DNA from: Roseivivax jejudonensis
GTDB lineage: Bacteria; Pseudomonadota; Alphaproteobacteria; Rhodobacterales; Rhodobacteraceae
Direction of reading: 5' to 3'
Length of the DNA: 64,000 nucleotides
NCBI RefSeq assembly: GCF_900172265.1
Contig: NZ_FWFK01000006.1
Coordinates: 186,001 to 250,000 of the forward strand
Shown: piece after piece, positions 35,501 through 44,300 of the stretch
Numbering within the stretch: the stretch's first letter is position 1
Layout of the letters: each line of letters begins with the position of its first letter
The notes under the pieces: model-generated
Database searches by the model: none
What the model saw: the letters and a program-made list of their open reading frames with translations, nothing else
Told to the model about the DNA's origin: nothing
Translations under genes and position numbers: made by a program

Positions 35501-38500
35501 ATGACCTCTCGAGACGAGCTGACCGTGGTCGGCATCGGCGCCTCCGCCGGTGGGATCGAGGCGCTCGAAACCTTTTTCCATCAACTCGGCAAGCCGCGCG
35601 GCATGGCCTTCGTGGTGATCACCCACCTGAACCCCGACCACGAAAGCCACCTGCACGAAGTGCTTGGCCGGCAGGCCAGCATCGATGTCAAGGTGGCCGA
35701 GGCCGGGGACATGCTGGCCGAGGGCCGCGTCTACGTAATGCCCGAGGCGAGCCTATTGCGGCTGCGCGACGGACGGATCGAGCTGGAGCCGCTGTCGGTG
35801 TCCGGTCCGCGGCAGAACCCGATCGACGTGTTCTTTTCCTCGCTGGCGCAGGATCGGGGCGACCGCGCGGTGGGGATCGTGCTGTCCGGCAGCAATGCCG
35901 ACGGCACGCTCGGCACCAAGGCGATCAAGGAACGCGGCGGCATCACGATGGCGCAGGCGCCGGACACCGCGAACGGCCCCGGTCACCCGAACATGCCCAA
36001 AAGCGCCATCGCGACGGGGCTCGTCGACTTCGCGCTCACCGTCGAGAGCATGCCTGAGACACTGCGCCGGCTGGTCGACAGCCGGTCGACCTTCGACGAA
36101 CTGGCCGAGGCCGGCGACGAAACCGCGCTCGACTCCGAGCTCGAAACCGCGTTCGACCTTCTGCGCAGCCATTCCGGCCGGGATTTTTCAGGCTACAAGC
36201 GGCGCACCTTCCTGCGCCGCTTGTCGCGACGCGCGCAGGTCGTCGAGGCCCCGACGCTCGGCGAGTACGTGCAGCGGCTGCGCACTGATCCTTCGGAGGT
36301 GATGGAGCTCTACCGCGACCTGCTGATCAACGTGACGCGCTTCTTTCGCGACGCGGAGGCCTTCGACGCGCTCGAGACCCAGGTCATTCCGGAGCTTTTC
36401 CGCGACCGCACGCAGGCGGACATGGTGCGCGTCTGGGTTCCGGGCTGCGCCACCGGAGAAGAGGTCTATTCGCTCGCCATCCTGCTCCGCGAACAAATGG
36501 ATCGTAGCCCGGACGGTCCGACCGTGCAGATCTTCGCCACCGACATCGACGAGCCCGCGCTCGATGTCGCGCGGGCGGGCCGCTATCCCGAGGAGTTCGT
36601 TTCGCCCGTCAGCGAGGCGCGCCGCGCGCGCTTTTTCCGGCGCGAGGGGCGGCAGTTCGTCATCACCAAGGAGGTGCGCGACCTCTGCGTGTTCTCGCCG
36701 CACAGCGTCATCTCGGACCCGCCTTTCGCGCGGATGGACCTTCTTTCATGCCGCAACCTCCTGATCTATTTCGGCCGAGAGTTGCAGGACCAGGTCATCC
36801 CCACCTTCCACTATGCGCTGAAACCTGGCGGCTATCTTTTCCTCGGCACATCCGAGAGCATCAGCCGTCAGCACGAGCTCTTCACGCCCGTCGACCGTCA
36901 GCAGCGTATCTTTCGCAGCCGAGAGAACACCTCCGCGCATCCCGGCGTGCCGTTCGCGTTCCAGGCCGACTCGTCGGGGCTCGGCAAGCTTGGCATCGGG
37001 CGGCCGAGGCCCAGCCCTGCGCGCTCCACCTACCAGATGCGCCAGCGCGTCGAGACGCAGGTGCTCGAGCGACACGCCCCGCCGCACGTGGTCGTCGATC
37101 GGCACGGCGAGATCGTCTACTATTCCGCCCGCATCGGGCGGTTTCTGGAGTTTCCCCGCGGCGCCCCCAGCCGTCATCTGCTGGACATGGCGCCGCGTCA
37201 CCTGCGCCAGGAACTGAACGCCGTGCTGCGCGAGTCGATGCAGAGCGGCCTGCTCGCCGCTCGGGACACGGTCCTGATCGCGGCCGACGGCGGCGGGGAG
37301 ACGGACATCCGGCTGGTCGTGGAACCCATCCGCATGGATCGCGCCGAGGAGACCGTCTATCTGACGCTCTTCACGCTGCGTGAGCCCGACGGGCGCAAGG
37401 CGGACAAAGGCGACCCCGCCGACCGGGGCCAGGATGCCTACGAATCCGAACTGCGCGAGATGCGCGAGCGGATGAATTCGACCGTCGAGGAATACGAGAC
37501 CGCGCTCGAAGAACTGAAGTCCTCGAACGAGGAACTCGTCTCCGCCAACGAGGAGGCACAATCGGCCAACGAGGAACTCGAAGCCTCCAAGGAAGAGATG
37601 CAGACCCTCAACGAGGAGCTGTCGACCACCAACAACGAACTCAGCAACAAGCTCGCGGAGCTCGACCGCGCGCATGACGACATGCGCAACCTCTACGAGG
37701 CGACGCAGATCGCGAGCGTGTTCCTTGATGTCAACCTGGTGATCCGCAATTTCACGCCCGCGGCGCGGACGTTCTTCCAGCTGCGCGCGAACGATGTGGG
37801 TCGGCCCCTGAGCGACCTGGCCAACACGCTCGATGTCCCGAACTTTCGCGACCAGCTCGACGAGGTGCTGCGCGACGGCGAAATGCGCGAAGACCGCTGC
37901 GTGCCCAAGGGCAGCACAAACCACTACCTCGTACGGCTCGTGCCCTATCGCGACAAGGACAACGACATCGACGGCGTGGTGCTGACGCTGGTCGACATGA
38001 CGAGCCTCGCGGAAGCCGAGGAGAACCAGCGCCTCCTGATCGACGAGCTGAACCACCGGGTGAAGAACATCCTGTCGATCGTCATCAGCGTGGTGAACGC
38101 GACGCTGCGCAACACCGACGGCCCCGAGGCGTTCGGAGAGACGGTGATCCACCGCCTGCACGGCATGGCGCGCACCTACAAGCTTCTGTCACAGCAGGAG
38201 TGGCAGGAGATCTCGCTGCGCGACCTCGTCGAGCAGGAATGCTATGCGCACGATCCGGTGCGCTTCGATATCGAGGGGGACGATGTCATCCTGTCTGCGC
38301 GCAAGTCCCTGCCCGTGGGCCTCGTGGTCCACGAACTCGCGACCAACGCGGCGAAATACGGCGCGCTGGCGAACGACGCGGGTCGCGTGCACATCGGGTG
38401 GTCGCACGAGGCAGGCTGGCTCGAATTGAGCTGGCGCGAGGTCGACGGACCGCCTGTGACTGCGCCGGACGAGGACGGTTTCGGCTGGCAACTCATCGCC

Positions 38501-38620
38501 GGACAGGTCGAGCAGCAGTTGCAGGGAGAACTGTCGCGCACCTTCCTGCCCGACGGTCTTCATCTGACGATCCGGTTTCCGATGAAGACACCGGCTCCGG
38601 ACGCACAGCCGGTCCACTAG
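35501..38620 (+). CDS. CheB-CheR-PAS-histidine kinase hybrid (HWE/HisKA_2 type)
   Basis: A 1,039-residue sensor protein. Domains in order: CheB methylesterase (residues ~5-190; GIGASAGG with Ser, HLNPDHES with His, LSGSNADGT with Asp), CheR methyltransferase (~215-475; INVTRFFRD, VPGCATGEEVYSLA for SAM binding, LLSCRNLLIYF), a PAS-like segment (~520-620), a long coiled coil of NEEL-type repeats (~650-735), a second PAS (~740-840) and a kinase module with the phosphoacceptor His852 in ELNHRVKNIL, an N box HELATNAAKYGAL and a C-terminal ATP-binding half. Kinases of this type feed PhyR in general stress responses. No receiver domain or membrane helix is seen, so it is cytosolic. The stress-type promoter upstream and its place beside nepR-ecfG suggest a feedback role. 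Confidence 0.85.
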   Translation: MTSRDELTVVGIGASAGGIEALETFFHQLGKPRGMAFVVITHLNPDHESHLHEVLGRQASIDVKVAEAGDMLAEGRVYVMPEASLLRLRDGRIELEPLSVSGPRQNPIDVFFSSLAQDRGDRAVGIVLSGSNADGTLGTKAIKERGGITMAQAPDTANGPGHPNMPKSAIATGLVDFALTVESMPETLRRLVDSRSTFDELAEAGDETALDSELETAFDLLRSHSGRDFSGYKRRTFLRRLSRRAQVVEAPTLGEYVQRLRTDPSEVMELYRDLLINVTRFFRDAEAFDALETQVIPELFRDRTQADMVRVWVPGCATGEEVYSLAILLREQMDRSPDGPTVQIFATDIDEPALDVARAGRYPEEFVSPVSEARRARFFRREGRQFVITKEVRDLCVFSPHSVISDPPFARMDLLSCRNLLIYFGRELQDQVIPTFHYALKPGGYLFLGTSESISRQHELFTPVDRQQRIFRSRENTSAHPGVPFAFQADSSGLGKLGIGRPRPSPARSTYQMRQRVETQVLERHAPPHVVVDRHGEIVYYSARIGRFLEFPRGAPSRHLLDMAPRHLRQELNAVLRESMQSGLLAARDTVLIAADGGGETDIRLVVEPIRMDRAEETVYLTLFTLREPDGRKADKGDPADRGQDAYESELREMRERMNSTVEEYETALEELKSSNEELVSANEEAQSANEELEASKEEMQTLNEELSTTNNELSNKLAELDRAHDDMRNLYEATQIASVFLDVNLVIRNFTPAARTFFQLRANDVGRPLSDLANTLDVPNFRDQLDEVLRDGEMREDRCVPKGSTNHYLVRLVPYRDKDNDIDGVVLTLVDMTSLAEAEENQRLLIDELNHRVKNILSIVISVVNATLRNTDGPEAFGETVIHRLHGMARTYKLLSQQEWQEISLRDLVEQECYAHDPVRFDIEGDDVILSARKSLPVGLVVHELATNAAKYGALANDAGRVHIGWSHEAGWLELSWREVDGPPVTAPDEDGFGWQLIAGQVEQQLQGELSRTFLPDGLHLTIRFPMKTPAPDAQPVH

Positions 38621-38660
38621 CCGCGTAGGAAACGCGATCGTCGACGCGAAATCGTTCGGC

Positions 38661-38680
38661 CGGGCCAGTCACTTGGCCCG
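38661..38680. terminator. Inverted repeat between convergent kinase and ligD
   Basis: cgggcca (38661-38667) pairs with tggcccg (38674-38680) over a 6-base loop in the 174-base gap between two convergent genes. No T-run; candidate two-way terminator. Confidence 0.4.
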
Positions 38681-38794
38681 TGTCGGCCCAAACATTGAAA
38701 CCGGCAGAGGACGCACCCCTGGTGTCGAGATGGACGCTGTCGCCGTCCGTGGCCAAAGCCGGGGCCGGTGTCGCCCTGCCGGCCGCACCCGATT

Positions 38795-41233
38795 TCAGCG
38801 CCGCCATGCCTCCAGCTTGTCGACCACGTCCGAGGTCAGCCTCTGCAGGTCCGAGGCCGCGTCGAGATAGGGGCAGGGGTCGGTTAGGCGTTCACGCACC
38901 GCACCCATGTCGAAGCCATCGGGACCGTCGAGCGTTCCCAGCTCGTCCCAGGTGACCGGCACCGCGACCGGCGCGCCGGGCCGGGCCCGCACGGAATAGG
39001 GCACGACGGCCGTCGCACCGCGTTCGTTGCGCAGCCAGTCGACGAAGATGCGCCCCTTGCGCTTCTGCTTGGACATCGTCGCCGTGAACCGCTTCGGCTC
39101 GGCCTCGGCGAGCACATGCGCCACCGTCTTGGCAAAGGTCTTGACCGGCTCCCACCCGTGGTCGCGGCGCAGCGGCAGCCAGACATGCACACCCTTGCCG
39201 CCGGTGACCATCACGCCCGAGGCAAGGCCGAGTTCCTCCAGCCGGTCGCGCAGATCGATAGCGGCCGAGCGGACGTCTTCCCAGCCGAGCCCCTCATCGG
39301 GATCGAGGTCGAAGACGAGCCGGTCGGGCCGCTCCAACCGGTCGATGCGGCTGCCCCACATGTGGAATTCCAGCGTGCCCATCTGCGCCGCGGCAACAAA
39401 GGCCTCCGGCTGCGTGGCATACATGTAGCTGGCGGTCTCGCCGTCGCTCTCCTCGATCTCGATCTCCTTGATCGCGTCGGGGAAGCCCTTGCCGGCGTGT
39501 TTCTGGAAGAAGGTGTCGCCGTCTATGCCCTTCGGCGCGCGCAGAAGCGACAGCGGCCGGTCGCCGGCAATCTCGACCAGCCTGTCGCCCACGCGCTCGT
39601 AGTGGCGTGCGACATCGCTCTTGGTGCAGCCGGAGTCGGGGAAGACCTCGCGATCGGCGCTCGAGATGTGGATGCCGGCTATGGTCGTGGTCGCGTCTGC
39701 GTCGTCGGGGCGTTCCGGACCCACCTCGGAGGCCGGCTTGTCGGTGCGGGTTCCCTGGTAGGCGCCGTGACGGATCTGTCCGCTGTCGGTGAATTCGGTG
39801 AACTCCACCTCTATCACGGTGTCGGGGGTGACCCAGACGGCTTCCCGGGCAATGGCGTCCGGGACATCAGCGAATGGCGAGGTCTTGCGCGTCCGGAACC
39901 CTTTGGAGAGCCCCGCGAGATCCTCCTCGGAGTATCCCGTGCCGACCCGGCCGCGGTAGCGCAGACCGCCCTCCGCGGTCTCGCCGACCAGAAGCGAGGC
40001 GAACGGCCGGTCCTTGTCCGACCGCGTGAAACCGCCCACGACGAACTCCTGGCGGTTCACGCATTTGACCTTGCGCCAGGCCTTCGTGCGCGTGTCGCGA
40101 TAGGGCGCGTCGATCTTCTTTGACACGATCCCTTCGGCGCCCGACTTGCAGGCCTGCCGGAAGACCTCGGCGCCGTTGCCGCGCACCTGATCGGTAAGCC
40201 GGAGATGACCGTCCCCGGGGACGCCGCGGAACAGCTCCTCGAGCCGCGCGCGCCGGTCGCTTTGCGCCTCCTTGGTCAGGTCCTCGCCGTCGATCTCCAG
40301 CAGGTCGAAGCAGAAGAACACCAGATCGCCGCCATTCGAGAGCGCGCGCTGCAGCGAGGAAAAGGCGGAGCCGCGGACCTTGGCCGCCATCACCTCTCCG
40401 TCGAGCAGCGCGCTGTCGCAGGGCAGAGGGTCGAAGGCGCCCTCCAGTGCGGCGAATTTCTCGGTCCAGTCCTTTCCGCCCCGGGTCCAGAGCGTGACGC
40501 CGCCCTTGCCGATCGCCGCGAGCGCGCGGTAGCCGTCGAACTTCGTCTCGTGCACCCATCCGTTGCCCTCGGGCGCATCCTCGACCAGCGTGGCGAGTTG
40601 CGGCTTGCGGAACTTCGGCGCCTTGCGGCTGCGGTTCGGGCGGGCCTCCTTCATGCGTTTCGCCTTTGCCTTTTGCGCGATCTCCTCGAAGTCGCGCCCC
40701 GTTGCGACAGAGGTACCGAAGCGCCCGGTGAGCGCGTCCTCTTCGCCTTCGGCATAGGCGTCCTTCTCCTTGATCAGCAGCCACGCGTCGTCGCCACCCT
40801 TCTTGAAGCGCACCAGCGCCCAACCGCCGCGCATGCGCTCTCCGGCGATGTCCATCTTGAGGTTGCCGTCCGCGAGCATGTCCTCGACGTCGGCGCGCGG
40901 TGTCCATGAACCGCGGTCCCACAGCATCACCGTGCCGCCGCCGTATTCCTTTTCGGGAATCGTGCCCTCGAAATCGCCGTAGTCGAGCGGGTGATCCTCG
41001 GTACGCTGCGCCAGACGCTTGTCGCCGACGCGCGGCGAGGGGCCTTTCGGGATCGCCCAGGAGAGGAGCACCCCGTCGTGTTCGAGTCGTAGATCGTAGT
41101 GCAGCGAAGAGGCGTCGTGCTTCTGCACGGAAAACCAGCGACTCTCGGTCTTTTTCGGCCCGGCCCTTCCGCGCGGCTCGGACGTCTTGGTGAAGTCGCG
41201 CCGGGCGTTGTAATCCTTGAGCCGGTCCGACAT
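38795..41233 (-). CDS. ligD: ATP-dependent DNA ligase LigD (end joining)
   Basis: An 812-residue three-domain protein in the order phosphoesterase-ligase-polymerase, the layout of Pseudomonas and Agrobacterium LigD. The phosphoesterase (~20-170) has VQKHDASSLHYDLRLEHDG, with the conserved His and Asp. The ligase (~205-520) has HETKFDGYRA, whose Lys is the AMP acceptor, and the DGEVMA and FCFDLLEIDG motifs. The polymerase (~530-812) has the catalytic FDLDPDEG and the GGKGVHVWLPL segment. With Ku it repairs double-strand breaks by end joining. ATG at 41233 overlaps the Ku stop by one base; GTG at 41236 is an alternative start. Confidence 0.9.
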   Translation of the reverse strand: MSDRLKDYNARRDFTKTSEPRGRAGPKKTESRWFSVQKHDASSLHYDLRLEHDGVLLSWAIPKGPSPRVGDKRLAQRTEDHPLDYGDFEGTIPEKEYGGGTVMLWDRGSWTPRADVEDMLADGNLKMDIAGERMRGGWALVRFKKGGDDAWLLIKEKDAYAEGEEDALTGRFGTSVATGRDFEEIAQKAKAKRMKEARPNRSRKAPKFRKPQLATLVEDAPEGNGWVHETKFDGYRALAAIGKGGVTLWTRGGKDWTEKFAALEGAFDPLPCDSALLDGEVMAAKVRGSAFSSLQRALSNGGDLVFFCFDLLEIDGEDLTKEAQSDRRARLEELFRGVPGDGHLRLTDQVRGNGAEVFRQACKSGAEGIVSKKIDAPYRDTRTKAWRKVKCVNRQEFVVGGFTRSDKDRPFASLLVGETAEGGLRYRGRVGTGYSEEDLAGLSKGFRTRKTSPFADVPDAIAREAVWVTPDTVIEVEFTEFTDSGQIRHGAYQGTRTDKPASEVGPERPDDADATTTIAGIHISSADREVFPDSGCTKSDVARHYERVGDRLVEIAGDRPLSLLRAPKGIDGDTFFQKHAGKGFPDAIKEIEIEESDGETASYMYATQPEAFVAAAQMGTLEFHMWGSRIDRLERPDRLVFDLDPDEGLGWEDVRSAAIDLRDRLEELGLASGVMVTGGKGVHVWLPLRRDHGWEPVKTFAKTVAHVLAEAEPKRFTATMSKQKRKGRIFVDWLRNERGATAVVPYSVRARPGAPVAVPVTWDELGTLDGPDGFDMGAVRERLTDPCPYLDAASDLQRLTSDVVDKLEAWRR

Positions 41234-42180
41234 CACGACGCCTTTTTCTTCTTCGAGCCGGAGCCGCCTGACGATTTGGACTTCGATTTCGAAGAGCCCG
41301 AAGAGGTTTTGGAGCCGTCCGATCTAGACGACCCCGATTTCGATCCGCCGGACTTGGGCCCCTTGCCCTTGGACCCCGAGCCGCCTTTCTCGCTTTCCCC
41401 GACGCTCTTCTTCAACGCGCTCATGAGGTCGACCACGTTGTCGCCCTCGTCGCCGTCGTCATCCTCGTCGGCCTCCACGCGGGCGCTGGAGCTGTCCTTG
41501 CGCTTGGACGCGATCAGGTCCTTCAGCGCCTGGTGATAGCTGTCCGAGAAGGCCGCGGCGTCGAAGGGCTTCGTCTTGCGGTCGATCAGCTCTCGCGCGA
41601 GGTCGCGCATCTCCTCGTCGGACTCGGCATCCTCGATCTGGCTGAACATCGGGTCCGCATCGCGAATCTCTTCCTCGTAGCGCAGCGTCTCCAGCAGCAG
41701 GCCGTCGCCGCACGGGCGGATCGCGGCGAGGTGTTCCTTGCCGCGAAGCGTGATCTGACAGAGTGCGGTCTTGCCCTCGGCGCGCAGCGCGTCGCGGATC
41801 ACGCGGTAGGCGTCCTCGGCCAGGTCGTCCTGCGGCACGATGTAGTAGGGACGTTCGAAATAGAGCGGCGGAATTTCTCCGGTCTCGACGAACTGCACCA
41901 GTTCCAGTGTCCTGGAGGTCTCGACCTTTAGCGCGTCGATCTCGTCGGGGTCGATGAGGATGTATTCGCCGTCGTCGGTCTCGTACCCTTTGACGATGTC
42001 GTCGGTATCGACGGGACCGACGCCCTTGACCGTCTTTTCGTAGCGCACGCGCTTGCCGGACGGCTCGTGGATCTGGCGAAAGGAAATGCGCGGACCGGAG
42101 GTCGTGGCCGGGTAGACCTCGATGGCGATGGAGACGAGCGAAAGGCGCAGCTGCCCCTTCCAGACGGCGCGTGCGGCCAT
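41233..42180 (-). CDS. ku: DNA end-binding protein Ku
   Basis: A 315-residue bacterial Ku. The conserved core (residues 1-~235) starts MAARAVWKGQLRLSLVSIAI and has FRQIHEPSGKRV, EYILIDPDEID, YFERPYYIVPQD and DPMFSQIED. A C-terminal tail of ~75 residues is Ser/Gly/Lys-rich and low in complexity, ending KKKKAS; such basic tails bind DNA and modulate LigD. It forms a homodimer ring on broken ends and recruits LigD, encoded next with a TGATG overlap. A near-perfect EcfG-type promoter sits 32 bases upstream of its ATG. Confidence 0.92.
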   Translation of the reverse strand: MAARAVWKGQLRLSLVSIAIEVYPATTSGPRISFRQIHEPSGKRVRYEKTVKGVGPVDTDDIVKGYETDDGEYILIDPDEIDALKVETSRTLELVQFVETGEIPPLYFERPYYIVPQDDLAEDAYRVIRDALRAEGKTALCQITLRGKEHLAAIRPCGDGLLLETLRYEEEIRDADPMFSQIEDAESDEEMRDLARELIDRKTKPFDAAAFSDSYHQALKDLIASKRKDSSSARVEADEDDDGDEGDNVVDLMSALKKSVGESEKGGSGSKGKGPKSGGSKSGSSRSDGSKTSSGSSKSKSKSSGGSGSKKKKAS

Positions 42181-42211
42181 GACGAGACCTCCGGATCGTT
42201 AATTTTCTAGA

Positions 42212-42237
42212 AACGTCCGAACCGGTCGCTGGTTTCC
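42212..42237 (-). promoter_or_regulatory. EcfG-like promoter for ku-ligD
   Basis: On the minus strand GGAAAC (42237-42232) is followed after 17 bases by GTT (42214-42212), with C before GTT. Aligned with the other copies, the -35 is GAAAC, one mismatch from GGAAC. Its place 32 bases before the Ku start fits a promoter. Confidence 0.5.
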
Positions 42238-42295
42238 GTCATCGCGCAGATAAGCCGGTGCCCTCCCGCGCATGGCGCGCGACGAAACGCGGCCC

Positions 42296-42460
42296 CTAGG
42301 GCGATGTGTGGTCGGACTCGTAGGAGGTCGCGTGGTCGAGAAGCACCACCGAGCCGTCGCCGAAGCGTTCTGCGGTGGACGCGTCGAAGCTGATCAGGGC
42401 GACATAGGTCAGGATCGCGCCCAGGGCCACAAGAGCCGTGCCCGAGAGAAAGGCGTTCAT
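42296..42460 (-). CDS. Small membrane protein of the formate dehydrogenase operon
   Basis: A 54-residue protein with one hydrophobic helix (FLSGTALVALGAILTYVALI, about residues 4-23) and an acidic C-terminal part (HATSYESDHTSP). ATG at 42460 overlaps the stop of the cytochrome b subunit (ATGA), so it is translated with the operon. I do not recognise a family; a structural or assembly role in the formate dehydrogenase complex is plausible. Confidence 0.55.
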   Translation of the reverse strand: MNAFLSGTALVALGAILTYVALISFDASTAERFGDGSVVLLDHATSYESDHTSP

Positions 42461-43698
42461 CGTGCTCCCTCCGTGTCGGAGGCGTTTTCCTTGAGCCAGA
42501 GATCGTGGTGCTCGGCGGCCCAGTTGCGATCGACCCGGCCGCTCCACATCGCGTGGACGGCGCCGTGCATGCCCACCGAGCCGATGTAGATGTGCGCGAG
42601 GAAGACCGCGATCAGCAGGACGGCGATGGCCGCATGGATCAGCATGGCCCAGCTCATCCCGCCGAGATCGAGCCAGTAGAACGGGAACATCAGCGTGACG
42701 CCGGTCAGGACCATGACCAGCCCGCCGAGGATCGCCGACCAGAAGATCAGCTTCTGCCCGGCGTTGAATTTCCGGGCCGGCGGGTGGGGGCCGTCATCGG
42801 AGAAGAAGCCGCCTCCCTGTGCGAGCCACTGCGCGTCGAGCCTGGAGGGCAGGTTCTTGGCGGTCCACATCACCGCCATGATCAGAATCCCGAGAAAGAA
42901 GGTCGGCGCAAAGAGCACGTGACCCCAGGTCGACCACCAGCCGAGCGTGCCCATGGCGCGCGCGCCGAGCGGCACGAACAGCGTTTCGCCGTAGGCGATG
43001 GCGAGGCCCGTGAACGAAAGGCCGAGGAAGCTGATCGCGGTCAGCCAGTGCGTTGCGCGCTCGAGGAATCCGAAACGTTTCACCGTCCTGCCGCTCTTGC
43101 CCCGGCGGATCGGCACGCGTCCGCGCAAGGCGAGCACCGCGGACAGCAGGAACGCCATGCCGAGGATCGCCAGCGCGCCCATGTGGGTGATCACGTCCGA
43201 CATGCCGATACGCCAGTCGCGCGCGAACGGACGCTCGAACAGCGCGGCGTTGGCGTAGGGCAGGGAGGAGCGGCCCTCAACGCGGCCGCTTTCGTGCATC
43301 ATCGCGGCCGAGTCGTCGTCGGGAACGGCCCATGCAGCGGTAAGGCTGCTGCCGTCCTCCAACGGGGCGGTCGTCAGCCGCGTGCCGGGATCGAGCGCGC
43401 GTTCCGGCACGTCGCCCTCTGCGCTCGGGCCCGTCCGGAACCGCTCGTCCTGCAGGCGCGTGCGGGCGGTCAGTGTCTCGGCCACCAGCGTACCGCCGCC
43501 GGTGCGCGCTCCGGGCGTATCCGGCCCTTCGGTCGCGGCGGAGCTCCAGGCGACCTCGGGGGTCACCGTGTCGCCACCCCCCAGCATGAAGACGATTTGC
43601 CAGGCCAGGAGCACCAGGAAGAGGAGCGCCGAGAGCGCTCCGGCGATTCTGTAACCGGTGAAGTCGCGTCCCCGGACGCCGCCCGCTGCATCGCTCAT
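42457..43698 (-). CDS. Formate dehydrogenase cytochrome b subunit (gamma)
   Basis: A 413-residue membrane subunit. A first helix (about 18-40) and a ~110-residue periplasmic loop precede a four-helix cytochrome b core (from about residue 165), with ERATHWLTAISFLGLSFTG, TWGHVLFAPTFF, and IHAAIAVLLIAVFLAHIYIG carrying His heme ligands. It anchors the catalytic subunits and passes electrons from formate to quinone. The extra N-terminal loop makes it longer than E. coli FdnI (217 residues), as is usual for the longer gamma subunits of many proteobacteria. It overlaps the beta subunit stop by 4 bases. Confidence 0.85.
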   Translation of the reverse strand: MSDAAGGVRGRDFTGYRIAGALSALLFLVLLAWQIVFMLGGGDTVTPEVAWSSAATEGPDTPGARTGGGTLVAETLTARTRLQDERFRTGPSAEGDVPERALDPGTRLTTAPLEDGSSLTAAWAVPDDDSAAMMHESGRVEGRSSLPYANAALFERPFARDWRIGMSDVITHMGALAILGMAFLLSAVLALRGRVPIRRGKSGRTVKRFGFLERATHWLTAISFLGLSFTGLAIAYGETLFVPLGARAMGTLGWWSTWGHVLFAPTFFLGILIMAVMWTAKNLPSRLDAQWLAQGGGFFSDDGPHPPARKFNAGQKLIFWSAILGGLVMVLTGVTLMFPFYWLDLGGMSWAMLIHAAIAVLLIAVFLAHIYIGSVGMHGAVHAMWSGRVDRNWAAEHHDLWLKENASDTEGAR

Positions 43699-44291
43699 CC
43701 CGCATCCCCCGGATAATAGGCCGTGTTCCAGCCCCAGGCCCCCGAGCCGAAGCCGCGATGGACCACGCGCTCGCGATAGATCTCGCCGATCGTCTCGCCG
43801 TCGCCCGCGAGGAGCGCGCGCGTCGAACAGACCTCGGCGCAGATCGGAAGCTTGCCCTCGGCGATGCGGTTCGTGCCGTACTTGCGGTACTCCGCCTCGG
43901 AATGGTCCTCTTCAGGGCCGCCGGCGCAATAGGTGCACTTGTCCATCTTGCCGCGGCTGCCGAAGAGGGTCGATTTGGGGAACTGCGGCGCGCCGAAAGG
44001 GCAGGCGTAGAAGCAGTAGCCGCAGCCGATGCAGGTGTCCTTGTCGTGCAGGACGATGCCGATATCGGTCTGGTAGAGCGTGGAGGTCGGGCACACCGAA
44101 ACGCAGGGTGCGTCCGTGCAGTGCATGCAGGACGTGGCGATGGATTTCTCGCCGGGCTCGCCGTCGTTGAGGGTCACGACGCGGCGTCGGACGAGGCCCC
44201 AGGGCACTTCGTGTTCGTTCTTGCAGGCGGTCGCGCAGGCATTGCACTCGATGCAGCGCTCGGCGTCGCAGAGAAACTTCGCTCGGGCCAT
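43695..44291 (-). CDS. fdh3B: Formate dehydrogenase iron-sulfur subunit (beta)
   Basis: A 198-residue ferredoxin-like subunit with four [4Fe-4S] cysteine sets: CIECNACATAC, CMHCTDAPCVSVC, CIGCGYCFYAC and the later CTYC...C. It carries electrons from the molybdenum/tungsten subunit to the cytochrome b subunit. Unlike FdnH it has no C-terminal membrane helix, so attachment depends on the gamma subunit. It is 9 bases after the alpha subunit stop and overlaps the gamma start. Confidence 0.88.
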   Translation of the reverse strand: MARAKFLCDAERCIECNACATACKNEHEVPWGLVRRRVVTLNDGEPGEKSIATSCMHCTDAPCVSVCPTSTLYQTDIGIVLHDKDTCIGCGYCFYACPFGAPQFPKSTLFGSRGKMDKCTYCAGGPEEDHSEAEYRKYGTNRIAEGKLPICAEVCSTRALLAGDGETIGEIYRERVVHRGFGSGAWGWNTAYYPGDAG

Positions 44292-44300
44292 GCTGCCTCC

